DNA from: Locusta migratoria
Taxonomy: Eukaryota > Arthropoda > Insecta > Orthoptera > Acrididae
Length of the DNA stretch: 64,000 bases
Reading direction: 5' to 3'
Assembly: GCA_026315105.1 (NCBI GenBank)
Contig: CM048744.1
Location: 660,117,676-660,181,675 of the forward strand
Shown here: positions 32,047 through 44,807 of the stretch, one piece after another
Layout: each line of letters begins with the position of its first letter
How positions within the stretch are numbered: position 1 is the first letter of the stretch
Notes under the pieces: generated by a model
What the model was told of the DNA's origin: nothing
What the model saw: the letters and a program-made list of their open reading frames with translations, nothing else
The model's database searches: none
Position numbers and translations under genes: made by a program

Positions 32047-34447
32047 AGAAGAATGACCTGGAAGTCTTACTCGGTTCTTTCAATTTGACATCTGTTATTG
32101 ATTTTCCTACTCGCGTAGTAAAGAACAGCAGCACACTGATAGACAATTTTTTTATAGACCAAGATAGGTTTAACAACATTAGTGCATCTCCTGTTGAGAA
32201 TGGTCTTTCTGATCATGGTGCACAGCTAGTTACATTATATGATATAGCTCCTTTCTGTAATTTGAATCAGTCCTCCAAAGTTGTTCGTACAATTAATGAA
32301 TCGACAATTAGATACTTCATGGAAAGTCTTCAGCAGTTAGATTGGGATGAAGTCTACAAGGAACCTGATGCTAATTTAAAATACAATTTATTTCATGATA
32401 CTTTTGTAAGGGTATTTGATAACTGTTTCCCCAAGAAATTTGTCAAATTTAATTGTAAGGAACCATGCAAAAAACCATGGCTCACCAAAGGTATAAAAAT
32501 ATCTTGTAACCGGAAAAGGGAACTGTATCTGACAGCAAGAGAGAGTAGTGACCCAGAAATACTGAACTATTATAAAAACTACTGTTCTGTATTAAGGAAA
32601 GTTATTAAAAAATCCAAAAGCATGTGCGTCATGTCTGAGATTAGTACATCAAATAATAAAATTAAAACAATCTGGAATATTATAACAAGGGAGACAGGGC
32701 AACCAAGAACACAGGAAGACAGCATTACCATCAAAGTGAATGAAAAAATTACAAACAAAAAGTCAGAAGTTGAAAACACTTTTAATAATTATTTTTTAAA
32801 TGTTGTGGAGAATATAGGATCCAAATGTTCATTAGAAGAAGCTAGGTAGTTAATGGAACAGGGCATACCTAGACAGTATGATACAATGGAAATCCCACCC
32901 ACCTCTCCAACTGAAATTAAGAAATTAATAAACTCTCTCAAGAGTAAAAGCTCTCATGGCATATCCAGCAGGGTATTAAAAGCTTGTTCCCAAGAAATAT
33001 GTAGGATTCTTAGCCACATTTGTAATAGCTCACTGGAGCAGGGTATTTTCCCTGATAGACTGAAATATGCTATTGTCAAACCACTTCATAAAAAAGGTGA
33101 TACATTGGATGTCAAAACTACCGCCCAATCTCACTTCTGACTGCTCTATCAAAAATTCTTGAAAAAGTAATGTATTCCAGAGTAACTTCATATATTAATA
33201 AAAATAAAGTTCTAACAAAATGTCAGTTTGGTTTCCAGAAAGGTTTTTCAACAGAAAATGCAATACACATTTACACTAATGAAATATTAAATGCTCTGGA
33301 TAACCGTAAATCACCCGTTGGGATTATTTGTGATCTATCAAAGGCCTTTGATTGTGTTAACCGTGGAATTCTTCTAGATAAGCTTAAGTACTGCGGTATG
33401 AGTGGGAAAGTGCACAAATGGTTTAAATCATACCTAACTGGAAGAGTTCAGAAAGTTGATATAAGTAATTCACATAATATACAAAAAACAGCCGAGTCCT
33501 CAAACTGGGGAACTATCAAGCATGGGGTGCCACAGGGTTCGGTACTGGGACCTTTGCTGTTCTTAATATATATTAATGATTTGCCTTTCTATATTCATAA
33601 AGATGCCAAGCTAGTTCTCTTTGCTGATGATACAAGTATCGCTACCACACCTGAATCACAGGAATTAACTGATGAAATCGTCAATGAAGTATTTCAGAGA
33701 ATTATTAGGTGGTTCTCTGTAAATGGACTCTCTTTAAATTTTGAAAAAACACAGTATATTCAGTTTCACACAATAAATGGCATCACACCACTAATTAATA
33801 TTGACTTCAACCAGAAATCTATAGCTAAGGTAGAATATTCAAAATTTTTAGGTTTATGCATTGATGAGGGGTTGAATTGGAAGAAACACATTGAAGATCT
33901 GCTGAAACGTTTGAGCTCAGCTACTTATGCTATTAGGGTGATTGCAAACTTTGGTGATGTACAACTCAGTAAACTAGCATACTATGCCTATTTTCATTCT
34001 CTGCTTTCTTATGGCATCATATTCTGGGGCAATTCATCATTTAGTAAGAAAGTATTCATTGCCCAAAAGCGGGTCATCAGAATAATTGCTGGAGCCCACC
34101 CAAGATCATCCTGCAGACATTTGTTTAAGGATCTAGGAATCTTTACAGTAGCTTCACAATATATATATTCACTTATGAAATTTGTTATTAACAATCCAAC
34201 TGAATTCAAATGTAACAGCAGTGTGCATAGCTACAACACTAGGAGAAAGGGTGACATACACTATTCAAGGTTAAATTTAGCTCTGTCACAGAAAGGGGTT
34301 AATTATTCTGCCACAAAAGTCTTTGGTCACTTACCTAGTAGTATCAAAATTCTGACAGATAGCCAACTAGCATTTAAAAATAAATTAAGAGAATTTCTGA
34401 ATGGCAATTCCTTCTACACATTAGATGAATTTCTAGATAAAAGTTAA
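32047..34447 (+). pseudogene. Copy C-1 ORF2: endonuclease end and reverse transcriptase
   Basis: The frame starts inside the endonuclease ('DLEVLLGSFNLTSVIDF', then 'GLSDHGAQLVTLY', the S-D-H block). It has an in-frame TAG at 32847-32849 where copy C-2 has CAA, and a one-base shift near 33113. It then runs open for 425 codons through RT, with 'GIICDLSKAFDCVN', 'GVPQGSVLGPLLF' and 'LFADDTSIA' all intact. The thumb and C-terminal segment ends 'FLDKS'. Two small lesions separate it from an open ORF2, which suggests a fairly recent insertion. It would reverse-transcribe element RNA at a nicked target. Confidence 0.85.
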
Positions 34448-34632
34448 AACTTTACGAAAAACTTAAAAAAAATAAAAAAATATAAAAAAATAAATAAATA
34501 AAAAATTCAAATATTAAGTGTCATGTAATATTATGTATAGACACACTTCATTTAACTGACACGTTCCACATCATTACGAAGTGTCGTATTCATGATCTAT
34601 GGAAGTATTAATCTAATCTAATCTAATCTAAT
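32047..34632 (+). mobile_element. Jockey/CR1-superfamily element with TAATC tail (copy C-1)
   Basis: 5'-truncated in the endonuclease and complete at the 3' end. After the ORF comes an A-rich stretch, 'GACACGTTCCACATCATTACG', 'CATGATCTATGGAAGTATTAATC' and a short (TAATC)n run at about 34605-34632, a microsatellite 3' end of the kind used by CR1/L2-related lineages. Copy C-2 at 61.6 kb is closely similar throughout. Clade assignment beyond the superfamily is uncertain. Confidence 0.8.
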
Positions 34633-35687
<1,055 letters not shown>

Positions 35688-35698
35688 AATTGCCAGTT

Positions 35699-35890
35699 GC
35701 CGGCCATGGTGACCGAGGGGACTGAGGCACTCCAGTCACGGTCTGCATGGCCACTATGGTCGGGGGTTCGATTCCCCCCTCGGGCATGGATATTTGTGCC
35801 ATCCTTAGGATTAGCTAGTTCATAAGTAGTTTGTAAGTTTAGGGACTGATGACCCCGTAGTTAAGTCCCAAAAGCTATATAAACATTTTG
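35699..35890 (+). mobile_element. tRNA-derived SINE with target duplication
   Basis: Starts GCCGGCCATGGTGACCGAGG and carries a B box (GGTTCGATTCC, within 35766-35776). Its body is 'GGGCATGGATATTTGTGCCATCC...GGGACTGATGACC', and it ends 'AAGTCCCAAAAGC' plus a short A-rich tail. AATTGCCAGTT flanks it at 35688-35698 and 35891-35901. Partial copies lie at 8080-8107 and 12499-12602. It would rely on a LINE partner for mobility. Confidence 0.85.
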
Positions 35891-35994
35891 AATTGCCAGT
35901 TTTCTACATCTATCCAAGAGAAGGAAGTGTAGTTTTCTGTAAATGTTAGCACCAACCATGGACTAGGATAATAATGTGATGTTATATCACTGCT

Positions 35995-37520
35995 CTGTGT
36001 GGCCCATCTGTTCTATCCAGTGCAGTTTAGTTCTGAACACTGTGAAACTGTTGAGTTCTCTGGACTGTCCGAGAACTTTGTATATGATGTAAAGCCGTTT
36101 TCAAAATTGTCCTCTCAGCAAGACACCTTCCTGGATGTTAACCTCCACCTCACTGATGGGTCCATCCATATTAAATGTACTAATCACCAACAGTACACAC
36201 ACCTTGATAATTGCCATCCATTCCACAAAACTCCCTCCCATACAATACAGTCTTGCCACCTGTGGACAGAAAATTTGCAGTGATAAGAAATATGTTACCT
36301 ATTATGCCAAAGGCCTCACAAAGACCTTCACAGACAGACATTACCCTCCTAACCTAGTCCACAAACAGATTTTCCATGCCATATCCCCACACCCCACCCA
36401 TCCTCCCTCCAACTCCAGTAACCAGTCACAAAGGAGTGTCCTTGTCACCCAGTACTACCCCACACCTAAATCACATCCTTCGTGAAGGCTTTTGATTATC
36501 TGTCCAGTCCAGTCCTAAAATGAGGGACATCTTACCCAAGATCCTTCTGAACCCTCCTAAAGTGGTGTTCCATCACCCACCCAACCTCCACAATATCCCA
36601 GTCCATCCCTATGCCACTCCCAACACTTTACCACAGGGATCACATCCCTCTGATATACCAACTGTGCTGTAATCATTGCACAGCGTTTTATGTTGGTATG
36701 ACGACAAACCAACTGTGTGTCAGGATGAATGGCCACTGCCAAATTGTGGCAAAAAGTAAGCTGGACCATCCTGTGGCACAGCATGCAGCTGAGCTCAGCA
36801 CTCTGGATTTAAATGGCTGGTTCACTACCCAAGCCATCTGGATCCTCTCCTTCACCACCAACTATTCTGAACTGCACATATGGAAGTTGTTCCTTCAACA
36901 CATTCTATGGTCCTGCAATCATCCTCATTATCAGCCTAAGATAATTTCCCATCCCTACACCCTTTGCCTAACATCTCCCCCCCCCCCCCCCTCTTCCTTC
37001 CCCACTCATTATCCTGTATCACATGCCTTCTTTGAATCTCTGCAACACCACTCACAATATCCACTTAATTAATTACTTTTTATTTATTTATTTTTCCTAT
37101 CTTTTTCTTCTTTTTTTTATTTTTCCTTGTTTATAGTTTGAAATCCTCCCACTCCCTCCCCATACTCCTCTACACCTCCCTTTTATCCTTCCTCGCCCCT
37201 TCCCTTCACTGTACTCATTGCCGCAATTCAAATTTGTGTCTATCACAGCCTTTACAATTCATTATGCAACACGAAACTAACTGGCACCCTTTCCCTCTCC
37301 TATCCCCACCTCACTCACAGTTTAGATGCTTATGGCCAGACATGGTGATTGTGTGTGTGTATAGTTGTCTGATTGAAAGCCATGGCCAAATATTTAAGTT
37401 GTGTGAATTTGATTATCTATTTTCATGCCTGTCAGCAACTCAGCGATACTCTTTACAGTACATTGTTACCTATCCTCCATTATTGACATGTAAAGCTGTT
37501 GATATATTTACTCCATGTAT
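35995..37520 (+). pseudogene. Penelope-like element (PLE-2) with GIY-YIG endonuclease
   Basis: Collinear with PLE-1: 'DVNLHLTDGSIHIK', 'THLDNCHPFHKTPSH', then 'TFTDRHYPPNLVHKQIFHAI', and the GIY-YIG domain at about 36655-36800. There 'YQLCCNHCTAFYVGMTT' supplies the Y-V-G form of the motif and 'QLCVRMNGHCQIV' the Arg/His helix; 'DHPVAQHAAEL' follows. The nuclease core is preserved, but the RT part is in several frames and 5'-truncated. The pyrimidine-rich 3' UTR (36960-37320) leads into a degraded terminal unit (CTGATTGAAAGCCATGGCC at 37368-37386) ending near 'TACCTATCCTCCATTATTG'. Confidence 0.8.
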
Positions 37521-37661
37521 TACAATTTCACAGTCAAAAATTATAGAGGGAAACTTTCCCGGTGGGATAAATAAAAATAAAAATAGAAAAGAGATGACTT
37601 ACCAAAAGGACCGGCTGGTCGAGAGAAACAAATAAAATCACACACAAACACACATACTAGC

Positions 37662-37688
37662 TTTCGCCACCACTGGCAGATTCTTCAG
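37662..37688 (-). ncRNA. Hammerhead-like core, left arm
   Basis: Minus strand: CTGAAGA (37688-37682), one A, a stem made from TCTGCC/GGTGGC with loop AGT, then GAAA (37665-37662). The outermost pair is a mismatch, unlike the right arm. Confidence 0.4.
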
Positions 37689-37986
37689 GAAAAAGAGGAA
37701 AAAAGGGGAGGAAAAGGGAAGGATATGGGTTTTAAGGAAGTGGAAAAGGAGTCATTCCAATCCCAGGAGTGGAAGGACTTACCTTAGGGGAAAAAAAGGA
37801 AGGTAAACAAATACACACACACTCAGACATATGTCTGAGTGTGTGTGAGAGTGTGTGTGTGTATTTGTTTACCTTCCTTTTTTTCCCCTAAGGTAAGTCC
37901 TTCCACTCCTGGGATTGGAATGACTCCTTTTCCACTTCCTTAAAACCCATATCCTTCCCTTTTCCTCCCCTTTTTTCCTCTTTTTC

Positions 37987-38013
37987 CTGAAGAAGCTGCC
38001 AGTGGTGGCGAAA
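37987..38013 (+). ncRNA. Hammerhead-like core, right arm
   Basis: CTGAAGA (37987-37993), one A, a six-pair stem GCTGCC/GGTGGC (37995-38000 and 38004-38009, two G-U pairs) with loop AGT, then GAAA (38010-38013). No clear second hairpin with U-H follows. Confidence 0.45.
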
Positions 38014-38116
38014 GCTAGTATGTGTGTTTGTGTGTGATTTTATTTGTTTCTCTCGACGAGCCGGTCCTTTTGGTAAGTCATCTGTTTTCTATTTTTATTT
38101 TAATTTCACAGTCAAA

Positions 38117-39028
38117 GTAGACATAGCATGAACCTTCTACATACCTTCAAATAATCTTTAATAATGGAATCCGCAACAGTTGTTATAATTCAAAAATTTA
38201 TTGTCTAAGGTATGCACTGCCTGCATTTTGAGATCTACATCTCATCATCAGATACATCTGCAAATTACAATAAAATAAAATAGTGACATCTGTTATGTAA
38301 TAAAAACAGCTTACCTACTTCCAGACTAAAAAGGTCACAAAAAAGGGAGTTTATGTACATAACGAATCCATAAAACTGTCACATGTAAAAAGAAATTAAA
38401 ATAATGGGTGCTGGTACAAGTAACAAACTGGAAATACTATTGGCAACAGGGTGTGACATATTCACCCACCAGGCAGGGTCTGCACATAAAACAATAAGTC
38501 CCATAGTCAAAACGTGGAACATTGTGAAGATAGAAAATCAGCACTAAAGAACAGAAAAGGACCTGCATATGCCATGCACCTAATCATTACTATTCAAAAA
38601 TGTAAGCTCCATGTAGAATTGCAACTTACTGAAACCCATCAGCCCTCTACTGGCCACAGTAGCAATTGAACTGCTGTCAGGCAGACAAACTGCAGTAATG
38701 TCAAACAATGCACTAGTGGTGCCATCTAATGATCAAACTCTCAGTTGTTGTGTCAGTAATCATATGAAAAGGAGCTTAATTACTAACACTTAGTGCTCCT
38801 GAATGCTAACCCAACTGTACTCATGTACCAGGCAGCCACTAAATAACATATGAAATTAAAACAGAAAAGATAGGACCCAAAATTAAAATATACATAATTT
38901 AAAAAATCTGAATAACTTTATTGATATCATGTATAACTAATACGACCAATAAGGAAAGAATATTGCAACAAGCCACCAAAACCTAAAATATCGGTGGCCC
39001 AAAAATTAATGATAAAATTCAGTCATTA
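38117..39028. other. No gene seen; dispersed element with hammerhead-like hairpin
   Basis: Non-coding AT-rich DNA. The part from about 38180 to 38285 matches, inverted, 39770-39855 (blocks TACCTTAGACAATAAATTTTTGAA and TAGATCTCAAAA), so it belongs to a dispersed family. Element ends are not defined. Confidence 0.45.
38211..38251 (-). ncRNA. Hammerhead-like core with second hairpin
   Basis: Minus strand: CTGATGA (38251-38245), one T, a five-pair stem GAGAT/ATCTC with loop GTAG, then AAAA (38229-38226). Next, ATGCA (38226-38222) pairs perfectly with TGCAT (38216-38212) over loop GGCAG, followed by A, giving a U-A at the cleavage-equivalent site. G12 is A and no stem I was found. Confidence 0.4.
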
Positions 39029-39138
39029 AAAACAGAAGGTAAATTATTTATCAAAAGAGATAGATTGGCTGGCCAGTACTTACCTTTTTGTTGTACCACC
39101 GATAGTTACACACAGAAAAAAGGAGGAAAATAACAAGC

Positions 39139-39163
39139 TTTCGGAACTGTGTTTCTTCTTCAG
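39139..39163 (-). ncRNA. Hammerhead-like core, left arm
   Basis: Minus strand: CTGAAGA (39163-39157), one A, stem GAAAC/GTTCC with one mismatch and loop ACA, then GAAA (39142-39139). Confidence 0.4.
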
Positions 39164-39436
39164 GTGGAGAGAAGGAAAAAAAGAAGAAAAAAAGGAATGG
39201 GAAAGGAAGGCAAAAGGTAATTCCAAAATTCAAAAATTTTTCCCTTCCTTTCCCATTCCTCCATTCCTTTTTTTCTTCTTTTTTTTTCCTTCTCTCCACC
39301 TGAAGAGAAGGAAAAAAAAGAAGAAAAAAAAGGAATGGGAAAGGAAGGCAAAAGGTAATTCCAAAATTCAAAAATTTTTCCCTTCCTTTCTCATTCCTCC
39401 ATTCCTTTTTTTCTTCTTTTTTTTCCTTCTCTCCAC

Positions 39437-39461
39437 CTGAAGAAGGAACACAGTTCCAAAA
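39437..39461 (+). ncRNA. Hammerhead-like core, right arm
   Basis: CTGAAGA (39437-39443), one A, a perfect five-pair stem GGAAC/GTTCC with loop ACA, then AAAA in place of GAAA. The two arms have complementary defects: this arm keeps the stem, the other keeps the GAAA. Confidence 0.4.
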
Positions 39462-39606
39462 GCTTGTTATTTTTGTCCTTTTTTCTGTGTGTAACTATCG
39501 GTGGTACAGCAAAAAAGTAAGTACTGGTCAGCCAATCTATCTCTTTTGAAAAAGTAATTTATCATCTCTGGGGAGAATTTCCATTATTAATCGAAAACAG
39601 AAGGTA

Positions 39607-39959
39607 GTTATGACCAACTAAAATTAGATCAAAGTAAAGCAAAAAAAGTCGAAGCTTATAGTTGTTTTGTTGGGGGAGAGGGAGGGTATTTTATTGCAGT
39701 AAGTGGGTTTACCCATGATATGGCTACAGTTTTTTTAACCTTCTTTTAGCCTTACTTTAGTTGGTCATAATTGCCTTGTAACTACACCTGCTGATGAGAC
39801 ATAGATCTCAAAACTCAGATAGTGCTTACCTTTAACATAAATTTTTGAATCTGAATGAAGATGGATGGTTGAGACTGTCTCAAAGGGGGGGGGGGGGGGG
39901 GGGACTTCAAATCAGGCTGGAGTGGAGCAGATAAGCCCCTGGACATTGGCAAAGATAAG
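39607..39959. other. No gene seen; second copy of dispersed hairpin family, poly(G)
   Basis: Contains CTGATGA at 39791-39797 followed by an imperfect hairpin and AAAA, homologous to the unit at 38211-38251 in the opposite orientation. A run of 19 G lies at 39885-39903. Confidence 0.45.
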
Positions 39960-41495
39960 TTTGTTGTTGTTGCGGTCTTCAGTCCTGAGACTGATTTGAT
40001 AAAGCTCTCCACACTAACCTGTCCTGTGGACTCTCTTCATCTCTGAATAACAATGGCAACCTACATCCTTCTCAGCCTGCTTACTGTATTTGTCTCTCGG
40101 TCTCCCTCTGCATTTTATACTCCACACACACCCCTCAAATGCTAAACTGACAACTCCTTTTTGTCTCAGAAGGTGTCCCATGAATCAATCCCTTCTCTTA
40201 GTCATGATATGCCAGAAACTCCTTTTCTCCCCAATTCTGTTCAACACCTCCTCGTTAGTTAAGCAAATTGTCCGTAGCATCACATTTCAAATGGTTCTAA
40301 AACTTTCTGTCTGAAACTCCTTATCGTCCATGTTTAACTCCCAGACAAATGATTTCAGAAAGGACTTCCTAACATTGAAATTAATTTTGGTTGTCAATAA
40401 ACTTCAATTCTTCAGAAAATATTTTCTTCCCACAGCCATTTTTCATTTTATATCTTCTTTACTTCAGCTATTAGAAGTTATTTTGCTACCCAAATAACAA
40501 AACTCATCTCCTACTTTTATTGTCTCCTTATCTAATGTAATTCCTACAGCATTGCCTGATTTTCCTAGACTACATTCCATAACCCTTGTTTTGATCTTGT
40601 TAATGTTCATCTTACAACCTCCTTTTAAGACACTGGCCGTTCTGTTCAATTGCTCTTCCAGGTCCTCAGCTGTTTTTGAAAGAATCGCAATGTCATCGGC
40701 AAAAACACAAAGTTTTTATTTCTTCTCCCTGAACTTTAATTCCTTCTACAAATTTCTCCTTGCATTTTCACAGCTTGCTCAATGTGCAGATTGAATAACA
40801 ATGGGGAAAGGTTACAACCCCATCTTACTCCCTTCCTTACCACTGCATCCTTTTCATGCCCTTCTAGTCTTGTCTGGTTTTTGTACATCTGTTAACTTCA
40901 GAATTTGAAATAGTGTCCTAGTCAATACTGTCAAAATATTTCTCATAATCTATGAAAGGTATAATGTAGGCTTGTCATTCCTTAACCTATCTTCCAAAAT
41001 AAGTCATAATGTGATTATTGCCGCGTGTTGCATTTCTCCTAAATCTGAACTCGTCTTCCCCCAATTCGAATTTCATCAATTTTTCCATTTGTCTGTAAAT
41101 AATTAGAGTTAGTATTCTGCAACTAAGACATATTTAATTGATAGTTCTGTTATTTTTGCACTTGTCTGCATTTGATTTCTTTTAGATTGTAATTATTATA
41201 TTTTTCTTGAAGTCTGAGGGTATTTTCCCCATCTCATACATCTTGCACACAAGATGGAACAGTTTCTTCATGACTGGCTCTTCCAATGATGTCAGTAGTT
41301 CAGAGGGAATATCATCTACTCCCAAGGCCAGGGACATGTTTCATGTTCAGCTGCACAGGGCAGCAATATTTTGCCGTCAAAATTTTTTTAAAATATTATT
41401 TTAATGTTAGTTGAAATCATCATCATTCAGAGCAATAAATTTTAAAATTTAGGTTGTTGTGTTGATAGCAGTGGCATATCTAGTGGGTGATGGTG

Positions 41496-41541
<46 letters not shown>

Positions 41542-42101
41542 TGATAATTCAGTTTGAATCCCAGATGCTTGAGAGGGGGAAGGGGGGGGGCGTAAAATAA
41601 GTTACCGCACAGAGGTGTTGCATACCCTAAATACGGCCCTGCCTGGGGTCAGTTTTCAACTCATATCTTTCAGTGCTCTGTCAAATTCTTCTTGCAGTAT
41701 CGTATCTCCTATCTCATCTTCATCTACTTCTTCTTCCTTTTCTACAATATTGCATTTCAGTTTTTCCCCTAATAGGCCCTCAGTATATTCCTTTAACCTA
41801 TTACCTTTCCTTAGTACTGATTTTCCAGATGAGCATTTGATATTTATGCAGCTGATTTTCTTGTCTCCACAAGATTTTATTTTTCTGTAAGCAGTATCTA
41901 TCTTTCCCCTAGTTATACATTCTTCTATGGGCTTGCATATGTCCACTAGCCAATCCTGCTTAGTCAGTCTGCACATCCTGTCAACCTCATTTTTCAGCTA
42001 CCTGTACTCCATTTTGCCTGTTTCACTTGCTGCATTTTTTATATTTCCACCTTACATCCATTAAATTCAGTATCTTCTGTGTTATCCAAGGATTTCTATG
42101 A
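39960..42101 (-). pseudogene. RTE-like element (copy RTE-3), RT and tail
   Basis: Minus-strand order from 3' end: 'CAGTCTCAGGACTGAAGAC' plus CAA repeat at 39961-39990, tail motifs ('KTRVMECSLGKSGNAVGI', 40464-40649), and RT with an intact F-A-D-D (near 40688-40699) but in a broken frame. The connecting region is at 41656-41976 ('GDTILQEEFDRALKD'). Roughly 330 bp at 41325-41655, including (TTA)n at 41497-41541, have no counterpart in other copies and look like a later insertion. The endonuclease end is missing; the element stops at about 42101. Confidence 0.75.
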
Positions 42102-42276
42102 GGCTATGGAACTTAGAGAGGGTTGTGGCCCCAGTAAAATCACCAAATACTATTTGACTAGACTTTATTCATACTCCACACAAGAACATATACAGACTGA
42201 GACAAAGTAAGCATGGGGGTCAAGAGGTGGCTCACCCAAAGATGTACCTACAGAAATAACAATTTAAAAGGGGCTA

Positions 42277-43865
42277 CCCCCCGCAGTGGGGAGCACTCCT
42301 CTTCAGCTTGGGGGAGGACCTGGAGACCGTATGATGGTGAGCTCCATCGTGTTGAGGGGAAGGCTCGATAGAGTATGGAGGCAGCGAGCAATGGGCTGAC
42401 GACGATGAAATCTGCCAGGTGTTGAGGACGCATGATACTTCAATCGAGTTGACATGTGGCTGAATGGGCAGATGGTCTGAGGAAAATGATGACTTGTACC
42501 ACACTTGAGAGAAGTAGAAAGACATGCAAAGCATCATGTCCACTGAAAGGGGGGCGGGGGGTTTGAAGTACTGAAGCAATTCACAGCTGTAGGAATTTTG
42601 GGGAGGGGGGGGGGGACTAGTCATGGCCATGCATACTACATATATTCAGCCCTCCAGCAAAAATATAGAGATGTCAGTCACGGGGGGGGGGGGGGGGGAG
42701 ATAGTACTTGAACATAGGAGTAGACGGGAGGGAAACATGATGGAAACCTCGAAAGGGGGATGACGGGGAGCCCTCGAATGGAGGGGAAGAGGGAGACGGC
42801 GAGTAGAGAAGGGATAAGGTGGCCGCCTCATGCAATGTGAGTGGAGGGAGGATGACCTTGTCCTGAGCTAGGGAAGTGGGCTCAACGTGAATTGGATTAA
42901 CCCGACTTATTGAGACAGAAGTGGGTTTGCCATTGATTGCAGTTATGAAGGTATTTGTTTGGGGACTTTTTAAGAACCCGATGTGGGCCAGAATAGGGGG
43001 GACTGAGAGGGGTAAGAACTGTGTCATCTCATTGCATAATGGAATTACAGGAGTCCACCTCCTGCGGGATGTGAACGGAAGGAGGAGAGTGACTGGATGG
43101 AGGTTGAGGATTTATCCTGGCACAATGGAGTTTAACCCTGTAGACTAGGGTGGGAAGATCGATTGGGTTCGGAGGGGGGAGGAGTTAATAAACTCCCCCA
43201 GTAAGACCAGAAGTTGTCCGTAGACGAACTCTGTGACAGAACCACAGAGGTCCTCCTTGTAAGTGGTACAAAGACCAAGGAGAACCAGAAGTGCCTCTGT
43301 CTAAAGAGTGTTATGACATTTGAGAGCAGTTTTAAGTGTCCTGTGCTACAGCTCTACCAGTCTGTTTCTCTGGAGATGGTTGGTAGTGATATGGATATGC
43401 TTGATGCCACAGAGGTGAAACAGGTCCAAGAAGAGGGCCGATTCAAACTGCTGGCCTTGGTCTGTGGTTATGAGCAAGGGGCCGCTGATGCGAGCAATCC
43501 TTGACTGAATAAAAGGCTTTGCAACTGTTTTGACTATAATATTGGTGAGCGAGGTGGCCTCCACCCAGTGAGTGCTGTGATCAGTGGCAGAGAGAATGTA
43601 ACGGAACCTGTCGGCAGGAGGCAGGAGGATGACTAGGTTGATGAGAATCTGCCTGCAGGACCAGGGAAGGGCCCCAAGGGGAGTAAGTGTGGGTTGAGAT
43701 TTTGTTGCCTTGACAGGGTAGGCAGGTGCATGCCCATGCTTGGCAGTCGAGTTTCAGTAACTAATCTGGTGGTGGTATGAATACCAGGATGTGCCAGGTC
43801 ATGTAGTTTTTGAAATATCTCGCGTTGGAGTGGGTGAGGAATTAGGAGGCAAAGTTTGGTCATTG
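42277..43865 (-). pseudogene. gypsy integrase and pol C-terminus
   Basis: The zinc-binding segment 'LHDLAHPGIHTTTRLV' lies at 43633-43863. The catalytic core follows with 'LLITTDQGQQFESALFLDL' (second catalytic Asp in T-D-Q-G) at 43346-43564. The last part, down to 42277, is a long Ser/Pro-rich C-terminus ending in 'SRSSPKLKRSAPHCGG'. The frame is interrupted throughout. Confidence 0.7.
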
Positions 43866-43985
43866 ATTCATCAAACCAAAAGTATGGTCAGAAATGAGTT
43901 GCACGAGGTCATCGTCGGCTGCTTGTAAGGAAACAAGGTGGGAAATTTCGATCGGATACTACATCAACCCAAGACAGAAAGTCAG

Positions 43986-44760
43986 CTACAACATTGTCCA
44001 CACCATTGATGTACCTGATGTCACTTGTGAATTGTGAGATGAAGTCAAGCACCAAGGAAGGGGGTCGGCCTGGGGGTTCTGAATTGCTGCTGCAAGAGGT
44101 TTGTGATCAGTGAGAACATAAAAAGGACGACCCTCACTGCCAGAATGAAAGTGTTTGATTACCGCGTAAATGACCAGCAGTGCATGGTCAGAGGTTGAAT
44201 ACATTCTTTGTGCATTGTTTAGTTTCTTAGAGAAAAATTGTAGAGGTTAAAATTCGCCGGTGAGTGACTGGCTGAGAACCACACTGATAGTGGTGTCACC
44301 GGTGTCTGTTGTGATGAAAACGTCTGCATCCGGATGGGGGTGAGCAATAGTGACAATACAAGTCAAAAGGTCTTTAAGTGCTGTCAAAATGTCAGTCATT
44401 TCAGGTGTTCAGAGCATGGGGTGAGTGGCCGAGGTGTGTTTAGCTGCTAGTGCATTCATGAGTGAAGGCTGAATGTCAGCAGCACCCAGCAAATGATGTC
44501 AATAATAGTTTATTGTGCCTAGGAAAGGTCTAAATTCCTTGAAGTTTGATGGGTGAGATAGGTCCTTAACAGAGTTAACTTTCTCAACTGGAGGGGAGAT
44601 GCAATCTGCAGAAACAGTGTAGCCTAGAAAATGGACAGAGGTTTGATGAAGTTGGTCCTTATTGTGGTTTAACTCAATGCCCACCCCAGCTAGAGTGTTG
44701 CATAGGATCTGCAGGTTTCTTTATTTTCTTCAACAGAGGCATTCTAAAAATTAGATTGTC

Positions 44761-44807
<47 letters not shown>

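Larger units (their letters stand above)
37539..38101. mobile_element. Palindromic insertion of two inverted PLE-type terminal units, 15-bp target duplication
   Basis: Axis at 37830/37831 in CAGACATATGTCTG; arms about 37572-37830 and 37831-38101. Each arm contains a TG/CA-rich stretch, GGTAAGTCCTTCCACTCC, pyrimidine-rich DNA, a CTGAAGA hairpin with GAAA, another TG-rich stretch, and GGTAAGTCATCT. AATTTCACAGTCAAA is repeated at 37524-37538 and 38102-38116. About 33 bp at the left end (37539-37571) have no partner at the right end, so the two ends are not symmetrical, which fits reverse-transcription-based insertion. Confidence 0.85.
39042..39593. mobile_element. Palindromic insertion of two inverted PLE-type terminal units, 13-bp target duplication
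   Basis: AAAACAGAAGGTA occurs at 39029-39041 and 39594-39606. Between them the arms mirror each other, from TCAAAAGAGATAGATTGG to CCAATCTATCTCTTTTGA. The interior GAAGGAAAAAAAGAAG/CTTCTTTTTTTCC block is itself repeated two to three times around 39170-39430, so the centre is a repeated hairpin. The right end continues for 30 bp (ATCTCTGGGGAGAATTTCC) without a partner, as expected for a polar 3' end. Confidence 0.85.
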
